Source: Demequina silvatica (lineage in GTDB: Bacteria; Actinomycetota; Actinomycetes; Actinomycetales; Demequinaceae). Taken from it: DNA of 64,000 nt. Of this stretch, positions 43,260 through 52,890 are shown in pieces. Below the pieces are notes generated by a model. That model was not told the DNA's origin. It did no database searches and worked only from the letters and a program-made list of their open reading frames with translations. Position 1 is the stretch's first letter; every line of letters begins with the position of its first letter. The stretch lies in NCBI RefSeq assembly GCF_000971215.1, contig NZ_BBMA01000003.1:124001-188000 (forward strand). Reading direction: 5' to 3'. Position numbers and translations under genes: made by a program.

Positions 43260-44117
43260 ATGGACGCCGTGCTGGGGCTCGTGCTGGGGACGGGGCTGCT
43301 GCTGGTGTGGCTCGCCTGCTGGGCGGCGCCGCCACGGCCCGAGCGCGCACGCTCCCGTGCGCGCGACCTCGAGGACCGGCTGGTCCAGGCGGGGATCCAC
43401 GGCGTGACCGCGGGCGTGTTCGGGGCGTCCGCGTGCGGCCTGGGGCTGCTCGCGATGGTGCTGGCGTGGTCGCTCACCGGCTCGATCGCGGTCGCCGTGA
43501 TCGCGGGCGCCGCCGCCGGATATGCGCCGTTCGCCACCGTCACGGCACGCGCGCGCGGCCGCCGTGCCCGACTGCGCAGCGCCTGGCCCGAGGCGGTCGA
43601 CACCATCGCGTCCGGGATCCGCGCGGGCCTCGCGCTTCCCGAATCGCTCGCCGCACTGGGCGAGCGCGGACCGGAGCCCCTGCGCCCCGCGTTCGCCGCC
43701 TTCGCGGAGGACTACCGCGCCAGCGGCGCGTTCGGCCCGTCCCTCGACGCGCTCAAGGCGCGCCTCGCGGACCCGGTGGCCGACCGCATCGTCGAGGCCG
43801 TCCGCCTCGCACGCGATGTCGGCGGGACCGAGGTGGGCGCCGTGCTGCGCTCGCTCGCGCGATTCCTGAGGGACGATGCGCGGGTCAGGGGGGAGCTCGA
43901 GGCGCGCCAGTCCTGGACGGTCAACGCGGCGCGCCTCGCGGTCGCGGCCCCCTGGCTACTGCTGGCGCTTCTGGCGACCCGGCCCGGCGGGCTCGCGGCG
44001 TTCGACACCGCCGCCGGCGCCACCGTCCTGGTGGCGGGCGCGCTCGCCTGCGTGGGCGCGTACACGCTCATGAGGCGGCTGGGCCGGCTCCCGGCGGAGG
44101 AGCGGGTGCTGCGATGA
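43260..44117 (+). CDS. tadB: Tad pilus membrane protein TadB
   Basis: A 285-residue inner-membrane protein. Two N-terminal helices (residues 3-22 and about 55-90), a cytoplasmic T2SSF-type domain (WPEAVDTIASGIRAGLALPESLA, and DPVADRIVEAVRLARDVGGTEVG) and two C-terminal helices. It is half of the TadB-TadC platform on which the ATPase acts. Two bases after tadA and overlapping tadC as ATGA. The 10-mer at 43871 encodes Asp-Asp-Ala. Confidence 0.9.
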   Translation: MDAVLGLVLGTGLLLVWLACWAAPPRPERARSRARDLEDRLVQAGIHGVTAGVFGASACGLGLLAMVLAWSLTGSIAVAVIAGAAAGYAPFATVTARARGRRARLRSAWPEAVDTIASGIRAGLALPESLAALGERGPEPLRPAFAAFAEDYRASGAFGPSLDALKARLADPVADRIVEAVRLARDVGGTEVGAVLRSLARFLRDDARVRGELEARQSWTVNAARLAVAAPWLLLALLATRPGGLAAFDTAAGATVLVAGALACVGAYTLMRRLGRLPAEERVLR

Positions 44118-45004
44118 TCGCGCTGGTCTGCCTCAGCCTCGCCGCCGGGCTCGGCCTCGTGTGGTCGTGGGCGCACGCGCGCCGCTTCTCCCTCGAACGC
44201 AGGCTCGCGCCGCGGCTGTGCGGCGCCACGGCTGAGCCCGTCGTCCGCGGGCCGTTCGCCCGCATGCTCGCCCCGGTCGTCGCCGACGCGTCGCGCCTGG
44301 TCGCTCGGCTGGGCGCGCCCACCGAGGAGCTGGAGCGCCGCCTCGCGCGCGCGGGTTCCGCCACCACGGTCGCGCGCCATCGGGCGCAGGCGCTCGCCTG
44401 CGCCGCCGCCGGGCTCGCCGCGGGCCTCGCCCTCGGCCTGCTGCTCGGCGCGGCCCGCGGCACAGGCCCCGGCGTCGCGCTGATCGTCGCGGCGTGCGGG
44501 GCGGTGCTGGGTGCGCTCGCGCCGGACGTGCTGCTGGCGCGTCGCGCCGCCGCGCGCGGCGCCCGCATGCGCCACGAGCTGCCCGCCGCGGCGGAGATGC
44601 TCGCGCTCGCGGTGGTCGCCGGCGAGTCCGTGCCCGCCGCGCTGGATCGCGTCGCCGCGCTGTCGCCCGGCCCGCTGGGCGACGAGCTGCGTACCGCGCT
44701 CGCCGAGATCCGCGCCGGCCGCACCGTGGGCAGCGCGCTGGACCGACTCGCCGCCCGCACCGGCGAGCCGGTGGTGACGTCCTTCTGCGACGCGCTCGTC
44801 ACCGCGATCGAGCGCGGCACCCCGCTCGCGGAGGTGCTCCACGCGCAGGCGACCGACGTGCGCGACCGCGGCCGTCAGGCGCTGCTCGAGGAGGGCGGCA
44901 AGCGCGAGATCGCGATGCTCGTGCCCGTCGTGCTGCTGATCTTGCCGGTCACCGTGCTGTTCGCGCTGTACCCGGGGCTCATCGCGCTCCGGCTGGGGTT
45001 GTAG
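44114..45004 (+). CDS. tadC: Tad pilus membrane protein TadC
   Basis: A 296-residue partner of TadB. It has a T2SSF domain (HELPAAAEMLALAVVAGESVPAALDRVA, then GRTVGSALDRLAARTGEPVV) and a C-terminal helix ending LYPGLIALRLGL. Pro-Val-Val-Leu-Leu-Ile-Leu-Pro near the end is typical of TadC. Starts at ATG 44114, overlapping the tadB stop. Confidence 0.9.
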   Translation: MIALVCLSLAAGLGLVWSWAHARRFSLERRLAPRLCGATAEPVVRGPFARMLAPVVADASRLVARLGAPTEELERRLARAGSATTVARHRAQALACAAAGLAAGLALGLLLGAARGTGPGVALIVAACGAVLGALAPDVLLARRAAARGARMRHELPAAAEMLALAVVAGESVPAALDRVAALSPGPLGDELRTALAEIRAGRTVGSALDRLAARTGEPVVTSFCDALVTAIERGTPLAEVLHAQATDVRDRGRQALLEEGGKREIAMLVPVVLLILPVTVLFALYPGLIALRLGL

Positions 45005-45018
45005 GAGATGGGGGAGAG

Positions 45019-45183
45019 ATGGACAAGTGGAAGAGGCAGTTGAGCGACGACCGCGGGGACGTGCCGGGCTGGGTGCTCATCACATTGATGACGGCAGGCC
45101 TGGTCGCCACGATCTGGGCGCTCGCCGGGCCCGCGCTCAGCGACATGTTCACCACCGCCCTTGAGTCGGTCACCGGCGGCTGA
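45019..45183 (+). CDS. Flp-type small pilin (DUF4244-like)
   Basis: A 54-residue protein: a charged N-terminus (MDKWKRQLSDDRG), then a hydrophobic helix PGWVLITLMTAGLVATIWAL and a short tail. The size, position after tadC and DRGDVPGW before the helix match the small major-pilin candidates of actinobacterial Tad loci. Cleavage by a prepilin peptidase is expected, but no such peptidase gene is in the window. Ribosome site GGGGGAGA. Confidence 0.82.
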   Translation: MDKWKRQLSDDRGDVPGWVLITLMTAGLVATIWALAGPALSDMFTTALESVTGG

Positions 45184-45544
45184 CCGGGGCTCCGCGGCCG
45201 TCGAGTTCGTGCTGGTCGCGGTCCTGGTGGCCGCGGTCGCGCTCGGCGTGCTGCAGCTCGCCCTGGCCGCGCACGTCCGCAGCACGCTCACCGCGTGCGC
45301 GTCCGAGGGCGCCCGCGTGGCCGCCGTCGCACGGCAGGGGGACGATGCAGGGGTCGCCCGGGCGGCCGCGTGCGCCCAGGCGTCGCTCGGGATGGGCGCG
45401 CAGGTCGCGATCGCGCACGAGGACGTCGGCGGGCGTGACGCGGTGCGGGTGACGCTGACCGGCGAGGCGCCCGCCGTCCTGTGGGCCTCCGGCACGGTGG
45501 AGGCCAGCGGGCGCGCGCTGAGCGAGGGCTCCCATGCGCCGTGA
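45161..45544 (+). CDS. TadE-like minor pilin
   Basis: A 127-residue protein with DRGSAAVEFVLVAVLVAAVALGV, the TadE N-terminal signature (Gly, then Glu at +5 before a long hydrophobic helix). The only in-frame start before it is TTG 45161, inside the flp gene, a 23-base overlap. Translation is therefore probably coupled to flp. Its C-terminus overlaps the next gene by 11 bases. It contains a variant 10-mer at 45340 encoding Asp-Asp-Ala. Confidence 0.8.
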   Translation: MSRSPAADRGSAAVEFVLVAVLVAAVALGVLQLALAAHVRSTLTACASEGARVAAVARQGDDAGVARAAACAQASLGMGAQVAIAHEDVGGRDAVRVTLTGEAPAVLWASGTVEASGRALSEGSHAP

Positions 45545-45995
45545 CCTCCGCGCCGAGGACGGTGCCGCCGCGGTCGAGCTGGTCGCGCTCACGCTCGTGC
45601 TGCTGGTGCCCCTGCTCTACCTGGTCGTCTCGGTCTCGCGCGTGCAGGCCGGCGCGTACGCCGCCGAGGCGGCCGCGTACTCCGCGGCCCGCGCGGCCGT
45701 GGTCGCCGGGCTCGACTCCCTCGACTCGGGCGCGACCCCCGAGTCCGCCCTCGCGCAGTCCCGCGCCGCGGCGGACGCTGCAGCCGCGGTCACCGCCGAG
45801 GACTTCGGGATCGCGAGCGCGGAGGTGGAGCTGGGCTGCGACGGGACGTGCCTGGCCGCCGGCTCGACCGTGATGGCGAGGGTCGAGGTGCACGTGCCGC
45901 TGCCCGGCCTGCCCGCCCTGATACGTGCCGCGATCCCGGCCCGCATCACGCTCGACTCCACGGCCTCCGGCCCCGTCGACGGGTACGCGCCATGA
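45534..45995 (+). CDS. TadE/TadG-like minor pilin
   Basis: A 153-residue protein with EDGAAAVELVALTLVLLVPLLYLVV, a second TadE-type N-terminus, and a secreted part containing two cysteines (ELGCDGTCLA) that may form a disulfide. It overlaps both neighbours (start 11 bases inside the previous gene, stop ATGA with the next). Three consecutive TadE-type genes are normal in actinobacterial Tad loci. Confidence 0.82.
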   Translation: MRRDLRAEDGAAAVELVALTLVLLVPLLYLVVSVSRVQAGAYAAEAAAYSAARAAVVAGLDSLDSGATPESALAQSRAAADAAAAVTAEDFGIASAEVELGCDGTCLAAGSTVMARVEVHVPLPGLPALIRAAIPARITLDSTASGPVDGYAP

Positions 45996-46417
45996 CCCGC
46001 CTGCGCGACGACGAGGGCTCGATCACCGTCCTCACCCTCGGCCTGGTCGCCGTCCTGCTCGCCGCGCTCGTCACCGTCGCCGCCGTCACCCACGTCCAGC
46101 TGCAGCGTGCCCGCCTCGCGCACGCCGCGGACGAGGTCGCGCTCGCGGCCGCCGACGCGCTCGACCTCGACGCCTACTACTCGACGGGCGCGACCCGCCT
46201 CGACCCCGTCGCGCTCGACGCCGCGGCGCGCACCCAGCTGGCGCTCTCCGCCACGCGCGAAGGCCTGGACGGCGCGGTCCTGGCCGCCGCATCGTCCCCC
46301 GACGGCGTCACCGTGGAGGTGACGCTCGCGCTGCGCACGCCCGTGCTGTTCGGCGCGACGTGGCTGCCCGGCGCCGTGAACCTCGACGCGACAGCGTCCG
46401 CCCGCGCGCTGCCCTGA
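45992..46417 (+). CDS. TadG-like (Rv3654c-type) pilus-associated protein
   Basis: A 141-residue protein starting [18 protein letters not shown], where DEGSITV introduces one hydrophobic helix. [13 protein letters not shown] and a beta-rich end follow ([14 protein letters not shown]). It corresponds to the 'helicase/secretion neighbourhood TadE-like' small proteins of mycobacteria and relatives. Last gene of the tad operon; ATGA overlap with the preceding gene. AASS is encoded by the 10-mer at 46289. Confidence 0.78.
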   Translation: MTRLRDDEGSITVLTLGLVAVLLAALVTVAAVTHVQLQRARLAHAADEVALAAADALDLDAYYSTGATRLDPVALDAAARTQLALSATREGLDGAVLAAASSPDGVTVEVTLALRTPVLFGATWLPGAVNLDATASARALP

Positions 46418-46583
46418 CCCCTCGCATTCCAGGACCGAAGGTCCGCGGGCACTTGGTCCCATGCAAAGGGTGGCCCCCGCCCGTACGGTGAAACACGAGG
46501 CAATCCACACCGCCATCCCGGCAGGAGCGAGCCCCACGCATCGGCCCCACAGGGCCATCCAATTGGGAGAGGGAGTACAGGCC

Positions 46584-48866
46584 ATGACCACAGAAGCCGT
46601 CGACAGCACCACGATCCAGGACGACGCGGGCGACCCCCGCGCCCACGCGTGGCGCGGCTTCACCACCGGCGCCTGGTGCGACGGCATCGACGTCCGTGAC
46701 TTCATCCAGAAGAACTACACGCCCTACGAGGGCGACGACACCTTCCTCGCCGGCGCCACCGCCCGCACCACGGGCGTCTGGGACAAGCTCTCCGCGATGT
46801 TCCCGGAGGAGCGCGAGAAGGGCGTCTACGACGTCGACTGGGAGACCCCGGCCCTCATCACCTCGCACGGCCCCGGCTACATCGACCAGGAGAACGAGGT
46901 CATCGTCGGCCTCCAGACCGACGCCCCGCTCAAGCGCGCGATCATGCCGTTCGGCGGCTGGCGCATGGTGGTGAAGGAGCTCGAGACCTACGGCTACCCG
47001 ATCAAGCCGGAGCTCGAGGAGACCTTCTCCAAGTACCGCAAGACCCACAACGACGGCGTCTTCGACGCGTACCCGCCGAACGTCCGCGCGGCCCGCTCCT
47101 CGCACATCGTCACCGGCCTGCCCGACGCGTACGGCCGCGGCCGCATCATCGGCGACTACCGCCGCGTCGCGCTGTACGGCGTCGACGCCCTGATCGAGGG
47201 CAAGAAGCTCGAGCGCATGGAGCTCGACATGGAGCGCTCGACCGAGGACATCATCCGCGACCGCGAGGAGAACTCCGAGCAGATCAAGGCGCTCAAGGAG
47301 CTCAAGCAGATGGCGGCCTCCTACGGCTTCGACATCTCGGGCCCCGCGCAGTCCGGCCGCGAGGCCGTCCAGTGGCTGTACTTCGCGTACCTCGCCGCGG
47401 TGAAGGAGCAGAACGGCGCCGCCATGTCGCTGGGCCGCACCTCGACCTTCGTCGACGTGTTCCTCGAGCGCGACATCGCCGAGGGCGTCCTCACCGAGGA
47501 GTCCGCTCAGGAGATCATCGACGACTTCGTCATCAAGCTGCGGATCGTGCGCTTCCTGCGCACCCCGGAGTACGATGCGCTGTTCTCCGGCGACCCGACG
47601 TGGGTCACCGAGACCATCGGCGGCGTCGGCGAGGACGGTCGCCCGCTGGTGACCCGCACCTCGTTCCGCTACCTGCAGACGCTGTACAACCTGGGCCCCG
47701 CACCGGAGCCGAACCTCACCGTGTTCTGGTCCGACCGCCTCCCGCAGGGCTTCAAGGACTTCTGCGCGAAGGTCTCGATCGACACCTCGGCCATCCAGTA
47801 CGAGTCAGACGAGCTGATCCGCCCCTGCTACGGCGACGACACCGCGATCGCGTGCTGCGTGTCCGCGATGGCCGTGGGCAAGCAGATGCAGTTCTTCGGC
47901 GCCCGCGTCAACCTCGCCAAGTCGCTGCTGTACGCGATCAACGGCGGCCGCGACGAGGTCTCCGGCAAGCAGGTCGCCCCGGTCAGCGCGCCGCTCACGG
48001 ACGAGGTCCTCGACTTCGACTCCGTCATGGCCGCGTTCGACGGGCTCCTCGACTGGCTCGCCGAGACCTACGTGGACGCGCTCAACGTCATCCACTACAT
48101 GCACGACAAGTACGCCTACGAGCGCATCGAGATGGCGCTGCACGACCGCACCATCCTCCGCACCATGGCCTGCGGCATCGCCGGCCTGTCGGTCGCGGCG
48201 GACTCGCTGTCGGCCATCAAGTACGCGACCGTGCGTCCCGTCCGCGACGCCTCGGGCCTCGCGGTGGACTACGAGGTCGAGGGCGAGTTCCCCTGCTACG
48301 GCAACGACGACGACCGCGTTGACGAGATCGCCGTGGACCTGGTGGGCCGCTTCATGGAGAAGGTGCGCCAGCAGCCCACCTACCGCAACGCGACCCACAC
48401 GCAGTCGGTGCTCACCATCACGTCGAACGTGGTCTACGGCAAGGCGACGGGCAACACCCCCGACGGCCGCCGCGCCGGCGAGCCCTTCGCCCCCGGTGCC
48501 AACCCCATGAACGGCCGTGACGTGCACGGCGTGATGGCCTCGGCCCTCTCCGTCGCGAAGCTGCCCTACGCGGAGGCGCAGGACGGCATCTCGCTGACCA
48601 CCTCGATCGTGCCGTCCGGCCTGGGCCGCACCCGCGAGGACCAGGTGAAGAACCTGGTGGGCATCCTCGACGCGTACAACGTGTCGCAGGGCTTCCACGT
48701 CAACGTCAACGTCCTCAACCGTGAGGTCCTCGAGGACGCCATGGAGCACCCGGAGAAGTACCCGCAGCTCACCATCCGCGTCTCCGGCTACGCCGTCAAC
48801 TTTGTCCGTCTGACCCGCGAGCAGCAGCTCGACGTGCTCTCCCGCACGTTCCACGCCGGGCTGTAG
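46584..48866 (+). CDS. pflB: Formate C-acetyltransferase (pyruvate formate-lyase)
   Basis: A 760-residue glycyl-radical enzyme converting pyruvate and CoA to acetyl-CoA and formate under anoxia. The catalytic pair is Cys424-Cys425 (DTAIACCVS) and the radical Gly735 is in RVSGYAVNF near the C-terminus; length equals E. coli PflB. ATG 46584 follows a GGGAGAGGGAG ribosome site. The 166-base upstream gap has a GGACC/GGTCC dyad (GGACCGAAGGTCC) but no clear Fnr- or Rex-type site that I can identify. pflA follows after a terminator. It shows the organism can ferment. Confidence 0.97.
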   Translation: MTTEAVDSTTIQDDAGDPRAHAWRGFTTGAWCDGIDVRDFIQKNYTPYEGDDTFLAGATARTTGVWDKLSAMFPEEREKGVYDVDWETPALITSHGPGYIDQENEVIVGLQTDAPLKRAIMPFGGWRMVVKELETYGYPIKPELEETFSKYRKTHNDGVFDAYPPNVRAARSSHIVTGLPDAYGRGRIIGDYRRVALYGVDALIEGKKLERMELDMERSTEDIIRDREENSEQIKALKELKQMAASYGFDISGPAQSGREAVQWLYFAYLAAVKEQNGAAMSLGRTSTFVDVFLERDIAEGVLTEESAQEIIDDFVIKLRIVRFLRTPEYDALFSGDPTWVTETIGGVGEDGRPLVTRTSFRYLQTLYNLGPAPEPNLTVFWSDRLPQGFKDFCAKVSIDTSAIQYESDELIRPCYGDDTAIACCVSAMAVGKQMQFFGARVNLAKSLLYAINGGRDEVSGKQVAPVSAPLTDEVLDFDSVMAAFDGLLDWLAETYVDALNVIHYMHDKYAYERIEMALHDRTILRTMACGIAGLSVAADSLSAIKYATVRPVRDASGLAVDYEVEGEFPCYGNDDDRVDEIAVDLVGRFMEKVRQQPTYRNATHTQSVLTITSNVVYGKATGNTPDGRRAGEPFAPGANPMNGRDVHGVMASALSVAKLPYAEAQDGISLTTSIVPSGLGRTREDQVKNLVGILDAYNVSQGFHVNVNVLNREVLEDAMEHPEKYPQLTIRVSGYAVNFVRLTREQQLDVLSRTFHAGL

Positions 48867-48892
48867 CCCGCTCTCCGCAGACCGGACACCCA

Positions 48893-48927
48893 GCGGCGCC
48901 CCGTCCCCACCGGGGGCGGGGCGCCGC
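48893..48927 (+). terminator. Hairpin between pflB and pflA
   Basis: GCGGCGCCCCGTCCCC pairs with GGGGGCGGGGCGCCGC (one G.T) around an ACC loop, followed by TTCTAT. It is a strong terminator or attenuator that would make pflA expression lower than pflB. Confidence 0.75.
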
Positions 48928-48957
48928 TTCTATCCTCGACAGCAGGAGGTCCCCGCC

Positions 48958-49779
48958 ATGCCTGACAACCCCGTCCCCGTCCCGCTCCTCGCGTCCCCGC
49001 CCATGGAGGTGGCCGACGAGGAGATGGCCGCCGCCGACCGCATAGTCGACCACACCACCGGCTCCGTCCACTCGTGGGACCTGGTCACCGGCGCCGACGG
49101 CCCCGGCACCCGCATGGCCCTGTTCATGGCCGGCTGCGGGATGCGCTGCCAGTTCTGCCAGAACCCCGACACGTGGCGCATGCGCGACGGCCGCCGCCAC
49201 ACCGTCGACGAGGTGATGGTGAAGGTCGTGCGCTACGAGAAGGTCCTCAAGGTCTCCGGCGGCGGCATCACCATCTCCGGCGGCGAGCCGCTGCTGCAGG
49301 CCAAGTTCGTCATGGAGGTGTTCCGCCGCTGCCAGGCGCTCGGGATCCACACCGCGCTGGACACCGCCGGCCTGCTGGGCGCACGGCTGTCCGACGCGGA
49401 CCTCGAGGAGATCGACCTGGTGCTGCTCGACATCAAGTCGGGCCTGCCCGAGACCTACGCCCGGGTGACGGGCCGCCCGCTGCAGCCCACCCTCGACTTC
49501 GCGCGCCGCCTGTCCGACCTCGGCCGGACCATGTGGATCCGGTTCGTGCTGGTCCCGGGCCTCACCGACGCGGTCGACAACGTCGACGCGGTCGCGGACT
49601 TCGTCGCCACTCTCGACGGGGTCGAGCGGGTCGAGGTGCTGCCGTTCCACCAGCTGGGCCGCGACAAGTGGGCCGCGACGGGGGAGCCCTACCTGCTCGA
49701 GGACACCCCGACGCCGTCGCACGAGCTGCTCGACCGCGTGAGGGGGCAGTTCGCTGCGCGCGGCATCACCGTGATGTGA
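48958..49779 (+). CDS. pflA: Pyruvate formate-lyase-activating enzyme
   Basis: A 273-residue radical-SAM enzyme that abstracts hydrogen from Gly735 of PflB. The iron-sulfur motif CGMRCQFC (Cys60, Cys64, Cys67) and the SAM-binding GGGITISGGEPLLQ are intact, and LVLLDIKSG is conserved. An N-terminal extension of about 30 residues precedes the usual start region (TGSVHSWDLVTGADGPGTR). The AGGAGG ribosome site is well placed for ATG 48958. Confidence 0.95.
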   Translation: MPDNPVPVPLLASPPMEVADEEMAAADRIVDHTTGSVHSWDLVTGADGPGTRMALFMAGCGMRCQFCQNPDTWRMRDGRRHTVDEVMVKVVRYEKVLKVSGGGITISGGEPLLQAKFVMEVFRRCQALGIHTALDTAGLLGARLSDADLEEIDLVLLDIKSGLPETYARVTGRPLQPTLDFARRLSDLGRTMWIRFVLVPGLTDAVDNVDAVADFVATLDGVERVEVLPFHQLGRDKWAATGEPYLLEDTPTPSHELLDRVRGQFAARGITVM

Positions 49780-49784
49780 ACGCA

Positions 49785-49819
49785 GAAGGCCGGGCCCACC
49801 TCAGCGGGACCCGGCCTTC
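49785..49819. terminator. Bidirectional terminator after pflA
   Basis: GAAGGCCGGG / CCCGGCCTTC, ten pairs, directly after the pflA stop in the gap between convergent genes. Confidence 0.7.
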
Positions 49820-49825
49820 ACGGCG

Positions 49826-49858
49826 CTCGCGACGGCGCCGGTCGGGCGCCGTCGCGAG
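49826..49858. terminator. Terminator of the convergent aminotransferase gene
   Basis: CTCGCGACGGCGCC / GGCGCCGTCGCGAG, a perfect 14-bp stem with a five-base loop, nine bases beyond the aminotransferase stop. It stands back to back with the pflA hairpin. Confidence 0.7.
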
Positions 49859-49866
49859 GCGGGCGG

Positions 49867-51240
49867 TTACGCGGTCAGCGCCGCCGCCAGATCGTCGAAC
49901 GCCTTGATGTAGGCGTCCACGGACTCGTCGGTGTGGACCACCGAGAGCGTCCACTCCTCCTCGCGGCCCGGCGTCATGAAGATGCCGTGGTTCATGTTCC
50001 ACAGCCACGCGAGGTCGCACAGCTCGACGTCCTGGGCGTTCTTGAACGCCTCGTAGTCCGTGATCTTCTCGGTGGAGAACGTCACGCAGCCCTTCGAGCC
50101 GATGCCCACGGCGTAGCCCGCGAGGTCGTACTTCTCGATGACGGCCTGGCAGCCGGCGACGATCCGGTCGTTGAGCTCCGCGAGCCGCTCGTACGCGGCC
50201 GGCGTGAGCACCTCGAGGAGCGACGCCTTCGCGGCGGCCATCGACAGCGGGTTCCCGTTGTAGGTGCCCACCTGGTAGACGGTGTGGTCCTCGACCACGC
50301 TCATCACCTCGGCGGAGCCGCCGATCGCGCCGGACGGCAGGCCTCCGCCCAGCACCTTCGCGAGCGTCACCATGTCGGGCAGCACGCCGAACTTCTCGGT
50401 CGCGCCGCCGGGGGCGATCGCGAGGCCGGTCTTGACCTCGTCGAAGATCAGCACGATGCCGTACTTCTTCGTGATCTCGCGCACGGCCTCGAGGTAGCCG
50501 GGCTCGGGCAGCACGACGCCCAGGTTCATCATGGCGGCCTCCATGATGACGCAGGCGGGCAGGCGGCCCTCCTTCTCGAGCGCCACGATCCGGCGCTCCA
50601 TCGCGCCCGCGTCGTTGAACGGCACCGCGACGGTCATGTCGACGGTCGCCTGCGGGATGCCGCCGCCGTAGGGCAGCGACGCGTAGTTCTCGCGGTCGCC
50701 GATCTGGTCGTACGCGACGCCGATCGACACCATGACCGTGTCATGGTGGCCGTGGTACGAGCCGAAGATCTTCATCACGGTGTCGCGGCCCGTGTAGGCG
50801 CGGGCGATGCGGATCGCGTCCATGGTGGACTCGGAGCCCGAGTTGGTGAAGCGCCACTTGGGCAGGCCCCACCGGCGCGCGAGCTCGTCCGCGACGTCGA
50901 TGACGTCCTCGGTGGCCGCCGCGAAGTGCGTGCCGAGCGGGTAGCGCTTCTCGAGCGCCGCGCCGATCGCGGGGTGCGCGTGGCCCTGGACCATCGAGCC
51001 GAAGCCGTTGTGGAAGTCGTAGTACTCGTTGCCGTCGACGTCGACGATGCGGTCGCCCGCACCCGAGTCGATGTAGATGGGCCACGGGTCACGGCCCTGG
51101 TAGCTGGACGCGACACCGCCGGAGAGGTGCTCCGACGCGTGGGCGTACATGGCCTTGGACTTCACGGTGCGCTCGTTGAGCAGCGCGGTCTGCTCCTCGA
51201 TCAGCTGGGCGATCCGGGCGCGGTCGAGCTGGACTGGCAT
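49867..51240 (-). CDS. Class III aminotransferase (HemL-like family, amine catabolism)
   Basis: A 457-residue PLP enzyme. GSESTMDAIRIARAYTGRD, FDEVKTG and Lys295 in LAKVLGGGLPSGAIGG form the cofactor site. The N-terminal half resembles glutamate-1-semialdehyde aminomutase. Other haem-synthesis genes are absent and the flanking genes are catabolic, so a transaminase for an amine or omega-amino acid is more likely. ATG 51240 has GGAGGAG six bases upstream. It is divergent from the FAD oxidoreductase gene across a 261-base gap with possible operators. Confidence 0.85.
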   Translation of the reverse strand: MPVQLDRARIAQLIEEQTALLNERTVKSKAMYAHASEHLSGGVASSYQGRDPWPIYIDSGAGDRIVDVDGNEYYDFHNGFGSMVQGHAHPAIGAALEKRYPLGTHFAAATEDVIDVADELARRWGLPKWRFTNSGSESTMDAIRIARAYTGRDTVMKIFGSYHGHHDTVMVSIGVAYDQIGDRENYASLPYGGGIPQATVDMTVAVPFNDAGAMERRIVALEKEGRLPACVIMEAAMMNLGVVLPEPGYLEAVREITKKYGIVLIFDEVKTGLAIAPGGATEKFGVLPDMVTLAKVLGGGLPSGAIGGSAEVMSVVEDHTVYQVGTYNGNPLSMAAAKASLLEVLTPAAYERLAELNDRIVAGCQAVIEKYDLAGYAVGIGSKGCVTFSTEKITDYEAFKNAQDVELCDLAWLWNMNHGIFMTPGREEEWTLSVVHTDESVDAYIKAFDDLAAALTA

Positions 51241-51439
51241 GACTCCTCCACCCGACCGGCCTGGCGACGGGCATACATGAGGTAAAGGTTCGCGACCGCC
51301 CGCCGGCCTGGCGCTGGGGTCGCACACCCGGGGAGTGCACCTCACACGGTAACCGATCACCCCGGGCGCGGTCCATGCCAGGGCCGGACGATGCGTCGGT
51401 CACCTCTCCCCGCGCCCGCAGTTGTGTCCGGGGTCCCTT

Positions 51440-51454
51440 GCATCCGGGGGATGC
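51440..51454. promoter_or_regulatory. Candidate operator between aminotransferase and oxidoreductase genes
   Basis: GCATCC-GGG-GGATGC, a 6-3-6 dyad about 48 bases before the GTG of the oxidoreductase. TGTCCGG words flank it (around 51425, and inverted near 51470), and a similar word precedes mmsA. A PucR regulator encoded in this island may bind here; that is a guess from position. The 10-mer at 51386 is the only other recognisable element in the gap. Confidence 0.4.
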
Positions 51455-51501
51455 GTGCGGTTCGATGCCGGACAAGCCCTTCACCGTCAGGAGTGATACC
51501 C

Positions 51502-52890
51502 GTGGGAACCACGGTCTTCGAGCGCCACCCGGCCGCCGCATCGTCCATCGCCACCATGCTGGAAGGCTCGCGCCTCGAGCCCTTCTGGACGGACGACGCG
51601 CCCGGTCCCGAGCGGCCCGCGCTCGAGGGCAGCCACCGCGCGGACCTGGTGATCGTGGGCGGCGGGTACTCGGGGCTGTGGACCGCGGTGCTCGCGAAGG
51701 AGCGCGACCCCCACCTGGACGTGGTGCTGCTCGAGGGGCGGCGCGTGGGGTGGGCCGCGTCGGGCCGCAACGGCGGCTTCTGCGAGGCGAGCCTCACGCA
51801 CGGCCGCGAGAACGGCGAGTCGCGCTGGCCCGACGAGATCGACGAGCTCGACCGCCTCGGGATGGAGAACCTCGACCAGATCGAGGCCACCGTCGCCCGG
51901 TACTCGATGGACGTCGACTTCCAGCGAACGGGCGCGCTCTCCGTCGCGGTCGAGCCGCACCAGCTCGAGTGGCTCGAGGGCGACGGCGTGCTCGATGCGG
52001 AGGCGACGCGCGCGCTGGTGAACTCGCCCACCTACCTGGGCGGTCAGCTGAGCCCCGACGACACGGCGCTGGTGCACCCCGGCAAGCTCGCGCGCGAGCT
52101 CGCCCGGGTCGCCGAGGAGCTGGGCGTGAGGATCTTCGAGCGCTCGCCCGTCACGGCGCTCGAGGACGGCCCGCTGGTGCGCACGCGCGACGGCCACGTG
52201 CGGGCGGGCAAGGTCGCGCTCGCGACCAACGCGTTCCAGTCGCTGCTCAAGCGCAACAGGCTCATGACGGTGCCGGTCTACGACTACGTGCTCATGACCG
52301 AGCCGCTCACCCCTGCGCAGCTCGCGGAGATGAGCTGGGAGGGCCGGCAGGGCGTCGCCGACATGGCCAACCAGTTCCACTACTACCGGCTCACCGCCGA
52401 CGACCGCCTGCTGTTCGGCGGCTACGACGCGATCTACCACGCCGGTGGCCGCGTGAAGGCCTCCTACCAGGACCGACGCGAGTCCTACGAGAAGCTGGCG
52501 AGCCACCTGCTCACCACCTTCCCGCAGCTCGACGGGATCCGCGCGACCCACCGGTGGGCCGGCGCGATCGACACGTCCACCCGCTTCTGCGCATTCTGGG
52601 GCACGGCGCGCGGCGGCGACGTCGCCTACTCGCTGGGGTTCACCGGTCTGGGCGTCGGCGCGACCCGGTTCGGCGCGAACGTCATGCTTGACCTGCTCGC
52701 GGGCGAGGAGACGGAGCGCACGCGCCTACGGATGGTCCAGGACCGGCCGCTGCCGTTCCCGCCGGAGCCGGTCGCGAGCCTCGGCATCAACGCGACGCGC
52801 TGGTCGCTCGACCGCGCGGACCACCGCGAGGGCCGGCGCAACCTGCTGCTGCGCGGCCTCGACGCCGTGGGCCTCGGGTTCGACTCGTGA
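51502..52890 (+). CDS. FAD-dependent amine oxidoreductase (DAO family, PuuB-like)
   Basis: A 462-residue flavoprotein of the DAO family. FAD-binding GGGYSGLW begins at residue 53, followed by AASGRNGGFCEASL, which is typical of gamma-glutamylputrescine oxidase-like enzymes. The C-terminal FTGLGVGATRFGANVMLDLL closes the FAD site. GTG 51502 is chosen because AGGAG lies eight bases upstream. It probably oxidises an amine to an aldehyde for the neighbouring dehydrogenases. It overlaps the cupin gene as GTGA. Exact substrate unknown. Confidence 0.85.
   Translation: MGTTVFERHPAAASSIATMLEGSRLEPFWTDDAPGPERPALEGSHRADLVIVGGGYSGLWTAVLAKERDPHLDVVLLEGRRVGWAASGRNGGFCEASLTHGRENGESRWPDEIDELDRLGMENLDQIEATVARYSMDVDFQRTGALSVAVEPHQLEWLEGDGVLDAEATRALVNSPTYLGGQLSPDDTALVHPGKLARELARVAEELGVRIFERSPVTALEDGPLVRTRDGHVRAGKVALATNAFQSLLKRNRLMTVPVYDYVLMTEPLTPAQLAEMSWEGRQGVADMANQFHYYRLTADDRLLFGGYDAIYHAGGRVKASYQDRRESYEKLASHLLTTFPQLDGIRATHRWAGAIDTSTRFCAFWGTARGGDVAYSLGFTGLGVGATRFGANVMLDLLAGEETERTRLRMVQDRPLPFPPEPVASLGINATRWSLDRADHREGRRNLLLRGLDAVGLGFDS

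Noticed and set aside
46432..46444. GGACCGAAGGTCC dyad upstream of pflB as an anaerobic regulator site
   Set aside because: It does not match Fnr/Crp or Rex consensus, and with 5-bp arms it is expected by chance at this base composition.
47570..47579. A one-mismatch 10-mer in pflB (GTACGATGCG)
   Set aside because: It lies in a conserved Tyr-Asp-Ala segment and pflB otherwise lacks the word over 2.3 kb, so it is not counted as a copy.
49867..51240. Annotating this aminotransferase as HemL of haem synthesis
   Set aside because: The similarity is at family level only. No other haem gene is nearby, and all neighbours to the right are amine-catabolic.
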